Below are positions 30,228 to 39,800 of a stretch of 47,648 nt of DNA, piece after piece. Made by a program: the position numbers and the translations under genes. The notes beneath the pieces were generated by a model. That model was given only the letters and a program-made list of their open reading frames with translations, did no database searches and was not told the DNA's origin. The stretch is from Clostridia bacterium (lineage in GTDB: Bacteria > Bacillota > Clostridia > Christensenellales > Aristaeellaceae): positions 1 to 47,648 of the forward strand of contig JAFWES010000001.1 of the NCBI GenBank assembly GCA_017512805.1, in the 5' to 3' direction. Positions within the stretch are counted from its first letter, which is position 1, and the number at the start of each line of letters is the position of its first letter.

Positions 30228-31244
30228 ATGGCAAAGAAAATGCTTGAGGTCAATCAGCTGACCACCAAATATATCACCCGTCAGGGCGAGGACGTCTATT
30301 CCGTGGACCATGTTTCCCTTGATATCGAGGAAGGAAAGAGCCTGGGCATCGCCGGCGAGTCCGGATGCGGCAAGTCCACCCTGGCCCTGAGCCTGATGGG
30401 GTACTACTTCCCGCCCCTGCATTACACCAGCGGCAGCATCGTGGTGGACGGCAAGGATATCACCGGGCTGGATCCCGATGTGGTCCGCAAAACGGTGCTT
30501 GGAACGGATATCGCCTATATTCCGCAGGCGGCCATGAACGCGCTGAATCCCACCCGGAAAGTGGGCAAGTTTATCGAGGACGTCATCAAGGCCCACGAGC
30601 TGCCCATGGACAAAAAGCAGATCCGCGAAATGGCGGAACAGCGGTTTGCCCGGCTGGGCCTGCCGGTGGAAGCCCTGGACAAGTACTCCGTGGAGCTCTC
30701 CGGCGGAATGCGTCAGCGCGTCGTGATCGCCGTATCCACGATCCTCAACCCCAAGGTGCTGATCGCCGACGAACCCTCCTCCGCGCTGGACGTGACCAGC
30801 CAGAAGATGGTCATCAAGATGATGAAGGACATGCTGGCTTCCGGGCTGGTCAAGAGCATGATCTTCATCACCCACGAGCTGCCCCTGCTGTATAACGTCA
30901 CCGACGACATCATGGTCATGTACGCCGGGCAGATCGTCGAGAGAGGCTCCGCCCATGAGATGGTGTTCGACCCGGTGCATCCCTACAGCCGCGGCCTGAT
31001 GCGCTCCATCCTGGTGCCGGAGGAAGGCACCCGCGACGTGAAGCTGACCGCAATTCCCGGCACACCGCCGAACCTGAAGCATCCGCCGGCCGGCTGCCGT
31101 TTCGCGGAGCGCTGCCGGTACGCCACCAACGCCTGCCGGTACAACGCGATGCCCATCCTGGAGTTCGCCCCCGGAAGGACCTATCGCTGCGGACATTCCG
31201 TAGAACATCTGAGGGAGGTGTACGCAAGTGAAGACGAAGAATGA
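30228..31244 (+). CDS. ABC transporter ATP-binding protein, OppD type, 338 aa
   Basis: Walker [10 protein letters not shown] (43-51), Q-loop [12 protein letters not shown], signature LSGGMRQRV (157-165), Walker [13 protein letters not shown] (178-189) and the switch His in [10 protein letters not shown]. The C-terminal oligopeptide-type domain has [14 protein letters not shown], whose cysteines in relatives can bind an iron-sulfur cluster. It drives the permease pair with the OppF-like partner, whose start overlaps this gene by 17 bp. Confidence 0.94.
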   Translation: MAKKMLEVNQLTTKYITRQGEDVYSVDHVSLDIEEGKSLGIAGESGCGKSTLALSLMGYYFPPLHYTSGSIVVDGKDITGLDPDVVRKTVLGTDIAYIPQAAMNALNPTRKVGKFIEDVIKAHELPMDKKQIREMAEQRFARLGLPVEALDKYSVELSGGMRQRVVIAVSTILNPKVLIADEPSSALDVTSQKMVIKMMKDMLASGLVKSMIFITHELPLLYNVTDDIMVMYAGQIVERGSAHEMVFDPVHPYSRGLMRSILVPEEGTRDVKLTAIPGTPPNLKHPPAGCRFAERCRYATNACRYNAMPILEFAPGRTYRCGHSVEHLREVYASEDEE

Positions 31245-32160
31245 GACCGGTATCCTCAAGGATAGCGTTCCGGTCGGTCAGAAAACGGACGCCCAGATGC
31301 AGGATGACCGCGAAAGCGTCTCCTTCGGCAGCAATCGGAACAAGGATTTTTCCAAGGAGCCTCTGTGCCTGAGCGGTAAGGGGGTGACCCGGGTCTTTCA
31401 CACCGGCAAGGTGACCACCGTGGCGGTGGACCACGTCAATTTTGAGTTCCATAAGGGCGAGCTGATCTCCATCGTGGGGGAATCCGGATCCGGAAAGACC
31501 ACGCTGAGCAAAATGCTGCTGGGACTGCTGGAACCGACGGAAGGGGAGATCTTCTTTCACGGCCAGCCCCGGGATATCTCTTCCGGCGCGAAGAAGCGGG
31601 AATACTGGAAGGGCATTCAGGCCATCTTCCAGGATCCCTTCTCCAGCTATAACCAGTTCCACAAAATCGACGCGGTGCTGGACGACTGCATCAACATGCG
31701 CGGCGGCAAGAACCTGTCCAAGGAGGAAAGGTTCAACATGAAGGTGGAAGCCTGCGGCTTCGTGAACCTGAAATACGCCGAGCTGACCAACAAATATCCC
31801 TTCGAGCTTTCCGGCGGCCAGATGCAGCGGCTGATGATCGCCCGCATCTTCCTGCTCAAGCCCGAAATCCTGCTCGCGGACGAGCCCACCTCCATGATCG
31901 ACGCCTGCTCCCGGGCCACAATCCTGGACATGCTGCTGAAGCTGCGGGATGAGACGGGGATGACGGTCATTTTCATTACCCATGACATCGGCCTGGCCTA
32001 TTATATCTCCGACTCCGTGTACATCATGGAGCACGGAAAGTTTGTGGAATGCGGCAAGCCGGACAAGGTGATGCTCACACCGGAGGCGCCGTATACCAAA
32101 CGGTTGATTTCCGATGTGCCGAAGATCCATGAACCCTGGGATCTTTCCACCGTGGGATAA
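31228..32160 (+). CDS. ABC transporter ATP-binding protein, OppF type, 310 aa
   Basis: About 45 polar residues precede the ATPase core. Walker [10 protein letters not shown] (84-92), Q-loop [15 protein letters not shown], signature LSGGQMQRL (194-202), Walker B ILLADEP (213-219) and switch His in [11 protein letters not shown]. The D-loop is SMIDA instead of the common SALD. The Cys-rich C-terminal tail of classic OppF is missing, so it is a short form. The start is GTG with GGGAGGTG upstream. It ends the operon before a strong terminator. Confidence 0.92.
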   Translation: MKTKNETGILKDSVPVGQKTDAQMQDDRESVSFGSNRNKDFSKEPLCLSGKGVTRVFHTGKVTTVAVDHVNFEFHKGELISIVGESGSGKTTLSKMLLGLLEPTEGEIFFHGQPRDISSGAKKREYWKGIQAIFQDPFSSYNQFHKIDAVLDDCINMRGGKNLSKEERFNMKVEACGFVNLKYAELTNKYPFELSGGQMQRLMIARIFLLKPEILLADEPTSMIDACSRATILDMLLKLRDETGMTVIFITHDIGLAYYISDSVYIMEHGKFVECGKPDKVMLTPEAPYTKRLISDVPKIHEPWDLSTVG

Positions 32161-32181
32161 GGACTGAAGCAAAACGAAACG

Positions 32182-32212
32182 AAAAGGGGCCGCGGATTTG
32201 CGGCCCCTTTTT
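32182..32212 (+). terminator. Strong intrinsic terminator of the Opp operon
   Basis: AAAAGGGGCCGC (32182-32193) pairs perfectly with 32200-32211 across a 6-nt loop and ends in T5. Confidence 0.92.
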
Positions 32213-32273
32213 GCGCGGGCTCACAGCGGAAGCCCAAAGCGCCCAGGCGGCGATGCGGTGACACCGTTCCCCG

Positions 32274-32296
32274 AGGCGTCCCCCTTCGGGACGCCT
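32274..32296. other. Hairpin downstream of the DUF4317 gene
   Basis: AGGCGTCCC (32274-32282) pairs perfectly with 32288-32296 across a 5-nt loop. No T-run follows, so it may protect the mRNA end or be a weak terminator for the minus-strand gene. Confidence 0.5.
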
Positions 32297-32314
32297 TCCG
32301 GCTTCGCGCTTTGA

Positions 32315-33475
32315 TTACACCTTTGTGAATACCGGTTGCCCGTTGACGGAGATATCGCCCTCCACGGGGATCAGGAGGTAGCTCCTTCCGTCGATCACGC
32401 GGGTTTCCAGCAGATCCGCCTGGCCGGGATCCATTTTGATGGATACGCCGGGCAGATCCACCTTGAACTGCTTCGGGGTCACCAGGTTCACGGCGGGCAG
32501 CACCGCACCGGCGCCGAAGGTGGCGTCAAAGCCCTCCCCGAAGGCGGAGGCCCGCTCCTCCGATACGCCCGCGTCGGTCAGCACTTTGGCCACGTCCTGC
32601 CGGGAAAGCATCAGGGGCTCCGCTTCCTTGTCCTTCTGCTGTTCGGCGATCATCTCGCTCACCGTTTCGTGCATCTCCTGCACCACTTCCAGGGAGCATT
32701 CCGCCCCCAGACTCTGGGCCAGCAGGGCCTGGAAGCTGTCCGTCTGCTCGGCGGCGGGCATGACGGCCTCCACGTCGAAGGCGGCTTTCAGGAAGGCTTC
32801 ATGGGCATCGGCGCTGTCCTTGCTGAAGAAGAGGATCGTATTCACATCCGCCGCGCCGCCCTCGTACAGCGGGAAGAGGAAGCCCATGACCGGCGCCGCC
32901 GCCAGCCATTCAGGCATTCTTTCACTGAACACCTGATCCGTCGGAACATACCGCAGGGCTGATTTTTCCTGCTTCACGGGACAGACGGCGCAGAGAATAT
33001 AGCTGAAGGCCCGGTCGGAACGATCGGAATCGATCTCTCCGTTGACGTCCCTCCGGCGCACGTCCAGATCGTCATGCATCAGGAGGATCAGCCAGTTGTC
33101 CGCGTGCTGGGCCTCCTCTACGGACTGCATATCCGGATGCTCTGCCTGGATCCCGGCCACCAGCCGCTGAAAGAGCGCCTGCACAGTGGGCTCGTCCCGC
33201 AGGGCGGTATCCCGCGCCCGAAGCAGCAGGTCGTCGCTCTCGGCGGGGAAGCCGATGGGGGTCAGGGTCTGGCCGATCTGGCCGGAGAGCACCTTTTTAA
33301 ACAGGCCCATATATTTTTCATTCTCCTGCTCATACAGGGTGGAGACGGGCAGGGTAAAGCGGGTAATCGGATGGCCCAGATAGTCCACATAGCATCCGCA
33401 GATCAGGGAGGGATTCCGTTTTTCGGGGTTCAGGCGGCGTTTGATTTCCGCCAGGTCGTGCTGGTTCATTCGCAT
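32315..33475 (-). CDS. DUF4317 family protein, 386 aa
   Basis: The N-terminus (NQHDLAEIKRRLNPEKRNPS then ICGCYVD) and EKYMGLFKKVLSGQIGQTL agree with my memory of DUF4317, a family found mainly in Clostridia. There is no signal peptide or membrane helix, so it is cytoplasmic. Function is not known to me. The C-terminal part (VNLVTPKQFKVDLPGVSIKM, then a short beta-rich end) looks like a separate small domain. AAAGGATG precedes ATG 33475; a second ATG two codons later is possible. It is monocistronic with its own promoter. Confidence 0.82.
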   Translation of the reverse strand: MRMNQHDLAEIKRRLNPEKRNPSLICGCYVDYLGHPITRFTLPVSTLYEQENEKYMGLFKKVLSGQIGQTLTPIGFPAESDDLLLRARDTALRDEPTVQALFQRLVAGIQAEHPDMQSVEEAQHADNWLILLMHDDLDVRRRDVNGEIDSDRSDRAFSYILCAVCPVKQEKSALRYVPTDQVFSERMPEWLAAAPVMGFLFPLYEGGAADVNTILFFSKDSADAHEAFLKAAFDVEAVMPAAEQTDSFQALLAQSLGAECSLEVVQEMHETVSEMIAEQQKDKEAEPLMLSRQDVAKVLTDAGVSEERASAFGEGFDATFGAGAVLPAVNLVTPKQFKVDLPGVSIKMDPGQADLLETRVIDGRSYLLIPVEGDISVNGQPVFTKV

Positions 33476-33506
33476 TCGTCATCCTTTCTGTAAAATCAAC
33501 CGGGGT

Positions 33507-33535
33507 ATTGTACCCCGATTCGGCCCGGAATGCAA
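33507..33535 (-). promoter_or_regulatory. Promoter of the DUF4317 gene, with palindrome over the -10 box
   Basis: Minus-strand TTGCAT (33530-33535) and TACAAT (33507-33512) are 17 bp apart. The -10 box lies inside a GGGGT/ACCCC palindrome (33502-33515), a possible operator. The rest of the 309-bp gap to rpoD holds a GC-rich imperfect hairpin at about 33579-33604; I could not place an rpoD promoter with confidence. Confidence 0.65.
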
Positions 33536-33784
33536 GCTTCCCTCCGGGCGGCCTGTGGCACGTTACTGCTCAGCCCCGCTCCCGGGGATGCCGTCCCGGG
33601 GGAGAGGCGCGGCGGAGCCTTTCCGTCGGTTCGCTCCCGCCCAGGAGCTGCGAAAAATAGTTCGGTCATGTTTTCATTCAAGGCAGGAAAACAGGTCGGA
33701 TATACCGAAATGTACATGTGAGTCATCAGAGACCCTGGAGCCGTTTCGTTTCAGGCAACGTAGAGACAGAGAAGGAGCAATCGC

Positions 33785-34912
33785 TTGAACGCAGAACAAC
33801 ATTCGCCCCTGGAGGAACTGGTTGGAAAGCTGTATCAGAAGGGCCGGGCTCAGGGATCCCTGCAGTACGAAGAGATCACGGAGCTCATGGGGGATGTCCA
33901 TTTGGACTCCGACCAGCTGGAGCGGCTTTTTTCCGCACTGGAAGAGATGGGGATTACGGTGGGCGCTTCCTCCGCGAACGCTCCCGGAAAGGGCATGGAA
34001 GCAACGGCGGAGGGGACGGCGGAGGAAGCGGATTTCGAACCGGATGAAGCGGATCTGCTTCTGGCGGAGCAGGATGAGCTGCAGGATTCCGTGAAGCTGT
34101 ACCTTCGGGAAATCGGCGCCCACGCGGTTCTGACCCCGGAGGAGGAATACGAGATCGCCAGGCGCGCCGCCCAGGGGGATCCCTCGGCCAATGAAACGCT
34201 GATTCTGTGCAACCTGAGGCTTGTCGTGTCCATCGCCAAGAAATATCTGGGGCACGGGCTTTCCTTTCAGGATCTGATTCAGAACGGGAATCTGGGGCTG
34301 ATGAAGGCGGTGGAGAAGTTTGAGTACGACAAAGGATTCAAATTCTCGACCTATGCCACTTGGTGGATCAAACAGTCCATTACCCGCTCCCTGGCGGACA
34401 GCGGAAGGACCATCCGGCTTCCCGTTCATATGGTGGAGGGGATCAACCGGGTCAAAAAGGCGCAGCGGGAACTGTTCCAGGAGCTGAACCGGGAGGCCAC
34501 GCCGGAGGAGGTCGCGCAGCGGATGGGCCTTTCCGTCCGGGCGGTCATCCACTATATGAGCGCCGGCACCGACGCGGTCTCCATGGATAAGCCGGTGGGG
34601 GATGAAGAAGATACCACCCTGGGGGATTTCATCGAGGACAAGAGCATGCCGAACCCGGAGGAGGCCGTGGGGGAGAGCATGATCCGGGAAAAGATCAACG
34701 AGGTCATGACAAAGCTGCTTTCGGAACGGGAGCGGTATGTGCTGACCATGCGCTACGGGCTCAACGGCGAGGAGGAGCACACCCTGGAGGAGGTTGGCCA
34801 GATTCTCGGGGTGACCCGGGAGCGGGTCCGGCAAATCGAATCAAAGGCTATCCGGCGGCTCGCTACCAATCCGCAGTCGAAGGAACTGAAGGACGCGCTC
34901 TTTGTCCAGTAA
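33785..34912 (+). CDS. rpoD: Primary RNA polymerase sigma factor RpoD/SigA, 375 aa
   Basis: The housekeeping sigma factor. Region 1.1-like residues 7-57 precede an acidic linker, region 1.2 (DSVKLYLREIGAHAVLTPEE), region 2 (NLRLVVSIAKKYLGHGLSFQ and YATWWIKQSITRSLADS), region 3 and region 4 with GVTRERVRQIESKAIRRL. Length matches Firmicute SigA. The start codon is TTG at 33785 with AAGGAG 8 nt upstream; the reading begins MNAEQHSPLEELV. dnaG, its usual upstream neighbour, is absent. A repeat array follows the stop. Confidence 0.96.
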   Translation: MNAEQHSPLEELVGKLYQKGRAQGSLQYEEITELMGDVHLDSDQLERLFSALEEMGITVGASSANAPGKGMEATAEGTAEEADFEPDEADLLLAEQDELQDSVKLYLREIGAHAVLTPEEEYEIARRAAQGDPSANETLILCNLRLVVSIAKKYLGHGLSFQDLIQNGNLGLMKAVEKFEYDKGFKFSTYATWWIKQSITRSLADSGRTIRLPVHMVEGINRVKKAQRELFQELNREATPEEVAQRMGLSVRAVIHYMSAGTDAVSMDKPVGDEEDTTLGDFIEDKSMPNPEEAVGESMIREKINEVMTKLLSERERYVLTMRYGLNGEEEHTLEEVGQILGVTRERVRQIESKAIRRLATNPQSKELKDALFVQ

Positions 34913-34930
34913 TCATATGCATTTTTTCGG

Positions 34931-35071
34931 TCGGAAAAGCATACCGGCGAAAAAGCATACCGGCGGAAAAGCAATTTTTGAGGTCGGAAAAGCATACCGG
35001 CGAAAAAGCATTTCAGCGTTCTGAAAAGCATACCGGCTAAAACGCATTTTTGCGGTCGGAAAAACATACCG
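34931..35071. repeat. Degenerate tandem array after rpoD, about 36-bp superunit
   Basis: The core GAAAAGCATACCGGC and variants recur with GCAT-type centres at 34939, 34955, 34971, 34992, 35008, 35028, 35044 and 35064. Steps alternate 16 and about 20 bp, making a 36-37 bp superunit that starts GGTCGGAAAAGCATACCGG. The array fills most of the rpoD-rhomboid gap. There is no unique spacer pattern, so it is not CRISPR. Confidence 0.85.
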
Positions 35072-35114
35072 TTTGATATCATATCGCGATCCGATCAGCA
35101 GGGGAGGGACCGGG

Positions 35115-35696
35115 ATGAAAAAGAAACTGCGGGTCACGTTCAATTCGCCGCTGGTACTGGGCTTTGCGATGGCCTGCGCTGCCGTGACGCTCCTGGGATC
35201 GCTGACGGGACAATCCAGCACGGCGCTGCTGTTCTCAACCCATACCGCCTCGCTGTCGGATCCGCTGATGTATCTGCGGCTGTTCACGCATGTGCTGGGG
35301 CATTCGGGTCTGGCACATCTGGTGAGCAATATGGCCTATATTCTGCTTCTCGGGCCGGCGATGGAGGAAAAGTACGGATGGAAGAACCTGCTGATGGTGA
35401 TTCTGGTTACGGCGTTTGTGACAGGGTTGGTGCACAACCTGCTGTTCCCCAGGACCATTCTGCTCGGCGCCAGCGGGGTCGTCTTTGCCTTTATCCTCCT
35501 GACATCCTTCACGGAGTTCAGGGAGGGTGAAATCCCGCTGACCTTTATTCTTGTTGCGGCCATTTATCTTGGCCAGCAGCTCTGGGACGGGCTGACCGTG
35601 CGCGACAATGTCTCCAACCTGTCCCATATCATCGGCGGCCTGGTTGGCTCAGGCGCGGGATACCTGCTGAACATAAAGAAGGTCAGAAGGCTCTGA
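35115..35696 (+). CDS. Rhomboid-family intramembrane serine protease, 193 aa
   Basis: Six membrane helices. The rhomboid motif set is complete: HSGLAHLVSNM (His67 and Asn72), the nucleophile in GASGVVFAF (Ser120) and the catalytic His171 in NLSHIIGGLVG. It cleaves membrane-protein substrates within the bilayer; substrate is unknown. ATG 35115 follows GGGAGGG by 7 nt. A strong terminator follows. Confidence 0.93.
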   Translation: MKKKLRVTFNSPLVLGFAMACAAVTLLGSLTGQSSTALLFSTHTASLSDPLMYLRLFTHVLGHSGLAHLVSNMAYILLLGPAMEEKYGWKNLLMVILVTAFVTGLVHNLLFPRTILLGASGVVFAFILLTSFTEFREGEIPLTFILVAAIYLGQQLWDGLTVRDNVSNLSHIIGGLVGSGAGYLLNIKKVRRL

Positions 35697-35754
35697 GCCC
35701 GGAACCGCATATCAGGCAGCGGTGCAGGCAAGGAACAGTCGAATAACGGAACGG

Positions 35755-35784
35755 GCCGCTCCCGGCGAGGGGAGCGGCTTTTTT
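35755..35784 (+). terminator. Strong intrinsic terminator after the rhomboid gene
   Basis: GCCGCTCCC (35755-35763) pairs with GGGAGCGGC (35770-35778), followed by six T residues. Confidence 0.92.
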
Positions 35785-35907
35785 GTGCTTATATGCTGGA
35801 AAGCAGTACGGATTTGCTTTGTTCTGCATGGCGGTTTCAATCAGCGAGTAAAGGACCGTATTACCGATTGCTGGAAGACTATGGGATAACACAAAGGCTT
35901 CATTTGT

Positions 35908-36306
35908 TCATTGTAGGATGATGCATTTTTCGGGATCGTTGGAAAGCCGCCTGTCGTGCGTCAAAAATGACATATTTTCGCTTTTCGCCTGTGCAAGCAG
36001 AAGACGGTCAAAAGGATCCTTGTGACCGTGCACATCAGGAGGAAAGGTTCGGGCAGCCAGAACGTGCTTATCGCGCAGTTCAAGAGGAACGAAACCGGCA
36101 GCCTTGCAGCTTTCAGAAAAGATATCTGCCGAGAGATCCATGCGATCAGGATGAGCGGAATGCTTTAACAGCACTTCCCATACGGAGACAACGCTGTAGT
36201 AGATGGTATTGTCCGGATCTGTGATGAACTGCTTTGCTTTCGGTGTCAGCCGGGGAGAATCGAGTAATGCCCAGATGGCCATATGCGTGTCCAGGAGGAT
36301 ATTCAT
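35908..36306 (-). CDS. PIN-domain ribonuclease toxin, VapC type, 132 aa
   Basis: The PIN fold has its acidic metal ligands: Asp6 in LLDTHMAIWAL, Glu44 in VSVWEVLLK, Asp97/Asp100 in GHKDPFDRLLLAQA and Asp118 in FLTHDRRL. VapC-type toxins cut specific RNAs when free. Its start overlaps the antitoxin stop (ATGA), with AGGAGG 6 nt upstream, the standard antitoxin-first order. Confidence 0.93.
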   Translation of the reverse strand: MNILLDTHMAIWALLDSPRLTPKAKQFITDPDNTIYYSVVSVWEVLLKHSAHPDRMDLSADIFSESCKAAGFVPLELRDKHVLAARTFPPDVHGHKDPFDRLLLAQAKSENMSFLTHDRRLSNDPEKCIILQ

Positions 36307-36545
36307 AAGCTGCCTCCTGTAAGCAATGCCGCAATTTCTTCATCGTATGCATCGAAATCTTCCGGATCGTGAAATTTCCCTTTTGCGATGCCGATGCGGT
36401 CAGACACCGATGTTTCCGGGTAAAGCGTCATAAGGGCTACCGGCTTTCCATTCCTGGCGATCGTGATGGCGCTCTCCCGCTTGGTTTCCAACAGGCGGAG
36501 CAGCTTTGAAAAATCTGTTTTTGCTTCGAGAACATTCACTTGCAT
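36303..36545 (-). CDS. Antitoxin, Phd/YefM type, 80 aa
   Basis: The N-terminal Phd/YefM DNA-binding fold (VNVLEAKTDFSKLLRLLE and AITIARNGKPVALM) is followed by a short C-terminal tail that would wrap the toxin. It should neutralise the PIN toxin and repress the operon. ATG 36545 follows GGAGGTG by 6-7 nt. The promoter and repeats just upstream fit autoregulation. Confidence 0.93.
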   Translation of the reverse strand: MQVNVLEAKTDFSKLLRLLETKRESAITIARNGKPVALMTLYPETSVSDRIGIAKGKFHDPEDFDAYDEEIAALLTGGSL

Positions 36546-36560
36546 GATGACACCTCCTTT

Positions 36561-36624
36561 AAGACCAAGGAGACCAAGCTGGCCAACCTGACTATAGTAT
36601 AGAGGATTTGCGCTGAAAATGCAA
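36561..36624 (-). promoter_or_regulatory. Promoter and likely operator of the toxin-antitoxin pair
   Basis: Minus-strand TTGCAT (36619-36624) and TATACT (36596-36601) are 17 bp apart. A CTATA-N-TATAG palindrome (36592-36602) covers the -10 box, and AGACCAAG occurs twice at 36562-36578. These are plausible sites for the autorepressor. Confidence 0.7.
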
Positions 36625-36793
36625 GCGAAACAGAGGATGACAGCACGGCTATCGCACGAAGTACAAAAGTGTTACGACTGTACAGAGTCCTGCGGCGCCA
36701 GAATCAATTCCAATGCTTTCAACGGCAATTCCGGATCCCTGGCACACATCTATTTAACTCGTGCGGCGGCCATGTATGGTTGAAATTCGGAAG

Positions 36794-36822
36794 TTGTTTT
36801 TTCAGACAGAGTATATTATAAT
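36794..36822 (+). promoter_or_regulatory. Promoter of the giant surface-protein gene
   Basis: TTGTTT (36794-36799) and TATAAT (36817-36822) are 17 bp apart, about 60 bp before the start codon. In the 338-bp gap between antitoxin and surface gene I see nothing else beyond this and the toxin-antitoxin promoter. Confidence 0.7.
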
Positions 36823-36883
36823 ACAATTGTTGAGTCGCCGGAACACATCTGAGCTGTGATTATCAGAGGGAGGCTGTCATATC

Positions 36884-39800
36884 ATGCGGAACGATGTACC
36901 CTTCAGGAAGGTCTGTCGTGTATTTGCGATGATCCTTGCGATGATTTATGTTTTTACCGCCGGGGCCCTGGCGGATACGCTGGCCCTTCCATCCGCGCTG
37001 AAAGTGATCGATGCGGAGGCGTTCTATGGGGACACCTCCCTGGATGAGGTGACGCTGCCGGACCGTATAGAGGAGATCCGGGACAGGGCGTTTGCCGGCA
37101 GCTCGGTCAGGAAGATCAACCTTCCGGATTCGCTGAGATTGATCGCGGATGACGCGTTCAGCGGCACCTCCATCGAGGAGCTGATGGTTGAGGCGGGCGA
37201 TACCTACGCGTACCGGTGGGCGTACGATCATGATTATGCCCCGCCGGTCATCACCGCGCAGCCCGTGTCCGTGTTTTCGGGGCTGGATGAGACGGCGGTG
37301 TTCAGCCTTACGGCCATCGTCTCCGAAGCGGACTATGACTGGCAGTATTCCGACGACGGGGAGGAGTGGACCTCCGCAGGCGTGAACACCCCATCCTATG
37401 CTTTTACCGTCACGATGGAAAACAAGGACCGGCGCTATCGCTGCGTTGTTTCCCACGGAACGAAAAGCGTGATTTCGGATACCGTCCGGGTGGAGAACGC
37501 GCTTCCCACGGAGCTGTCCCTGAGCGAGACGGGGATCCTCACCTTCCGCATTACCGAAACAAAACCGCATACCGTCATGCTGGGCGTATACGGATCGCAG
37601 CCGGCCCATACGTCGTTCTTCCCGCTGATTCCGAAGGCGTTCGCGGAGGGGGACGATCTGCTGGCCGTTATTCCGGTGATGATCGGGGCGAATGAAACAG
37701 AATATTCCATCAATATCAGCAACTTCTTTACCTCGACCGGGGATTACCGCGTGGAAGCCAAGGCGGTCGGGTCCGCGGAGGAGAAAGATGCCCGGGATAT
37801 GGGCGTGGGCAGCGTTGTTTCTTCCAACACGGTTTATTTCACCCGCCCGGATACCTCCCTGGAAACGCCGGCGGGGATTTCCTGGGGAACCGGAATGGCT
37901 TACGGGCGGGCGTATTGGAACGAGGTGGCGGACGCCGCGTCCTATCAGGTGATGCTGTACAGCGGGAACGACATCGTAGCCTCCCGCAACATCAATACCA
38001 CTTATTTCGATTTCAGCTCGGGATGGGTGGACTTCGCAAATGTGACGGCGGGACAGTATACCTTCACGGTGACGGCGCTGTCGGCGGATATTACGCAGGT
38101 CTCCAACTCGGCCGAATCCGCGCATTCCGCGCTCCTGGCGGAGCCGGATCAGTCCAGCGCGGTTTCGATCGTCACGCAGCCCGCGTCCAGATATGCGGCG
38201 CAGGGGTCGGAAGCGAGCATCTCCGTCGCCGTGAACGGGATCGGGGTGACCTGCCAGTGGTTTGTGGATGAGGAGGCTGTCGGCCTCGAGGACGATTTTT
38301 CCATCGACCTGGATACGTCCGTCCTCGGGACGCAGGACGTATACTGCGTTGTCACCGACGCGTTCGGGAATACAGAGCGTTCGGCGACGGCCACGGTCAC
38401 GGTTCTCGACGACAGGCCGGTCGAACATATCATCTCCGCTCAGCCGCAGGACGCGGAGGTGGATCCGGACGGACACGCGGTGATTTTCACGGTGGGGCAC
38501 AGCCTTCCGTCCTATTACCGAATCGAGTATACCTGGTATTACAGCTATGATGAGGGAGCAGACTGGGAGGTTTTCGGCGGGAACCGGAGCCGGGTCAGCT
38601 GCGATGCGTATCCGAGCAACAACGGACTGCGCATTCGGTGCTCGGTGAAGGCGACTTCTCCGACGGGCGCCGTGATCTGCGAGGAGATGTCGGAGACCGC
38701 GGCGCTCACCGTCCGGAAAAAGGATATCGCCATCACCACGGATCTGGATTCTTATTACTGGACCGCCGGCGAACGCTATGCTTTCATCGGCGCGGAGGCC
38801 GACGAATCGCTGAATGCGCAGCTGACATACCAGTGGTATGTGGACGGTCAGCCATGGCCCGGCGCGACGATGAACATGTTCGATCTCTCGTTGATCACGG
38901 AGGATTCGGAGATTTACTGCGTGCTCACCGCGGGGACGGCGGCTGAAACCTCGCGGACAGCCACGGTTCATGTGGGGACGAACCCCGCGACGGAGGTCAG
39001 GATCATCGTTCAGAGCGGGAACACAGAGCATCTGGCGGCAGGAGACTCGGTGCGGCTCCGGGCGGCCCTGAGCCCGGCGAAGTGCACCTCCGCCGTCGAA
39101 TGGTCATCCGACGAACCGGGCGTGGCGGCCGTGGATCAGTACGGCCATGTGACCGCCGTTGGCTTTGGGGAGGCGGTCATCACCGCCAGCGCCGAAGGCT
39201 GTTCCGACTGGGTTACGGTGCATGTGGACAGCTATAAGGTGACCTATGACCCGATGGGCGGGCGGTTCCCGGACGGGGAGACGTCGAGCCGGCTGGAGAG
39301 GGTGGCCATCGGTCAGAATGCCTCGCTGCCGCAGGTGTTCAAGCAGGGGGATACCTTCCGCGGATGGGAACTGAACGGCGAAATCGTGACCAGCCTGATT
39401 CCCGCGTCCGATGTTACGCTTTACGCCGCGTGGGAGAACTCCGTTCAGCAGGAAGATGACGACGTGGAGATCGCGCAGGATATGGAGCCGCGCCAGTACG
39501 CGAAGATCGGCGAATACGCGAAGTTCGAGGTCGTCACCAACGGGGCGAAGGTTCGCAGCTATGAGTGGCAGGTCAGCACGGATGAAGGCGGGACCTGGAG
39601 CAGGTACGATGACGGGGTGGCCGACGGCCGGAAGACCAGCCTGGAAGTGCTGGCGGCGGCGGAAAACAACGGATGGCAGTTCAGGGTTGTGATCACCGGA
39701 TACAGGAACGGCACGGTGGTGACGTCCACTGCCAGCACGCTGGCCACGGGGACGACGGATACACCTCCGCAGACGGAAAGCTTCCGCTTCACGCTGCAGC

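Noticed and set aside
34931-35071. CRISPR array after rpoD
   Set aside because: Repeat units vary, steps alternate 16 and 20 bp, and no unique spacers or cas genes are present.
36863-39031. 722-codon minus-strand frame opposite the giant surface gene
   Set aside because: Arg/His/Gly-rich antisense shadow; the surface gene has a signal peptide, promoter and continuous domains.
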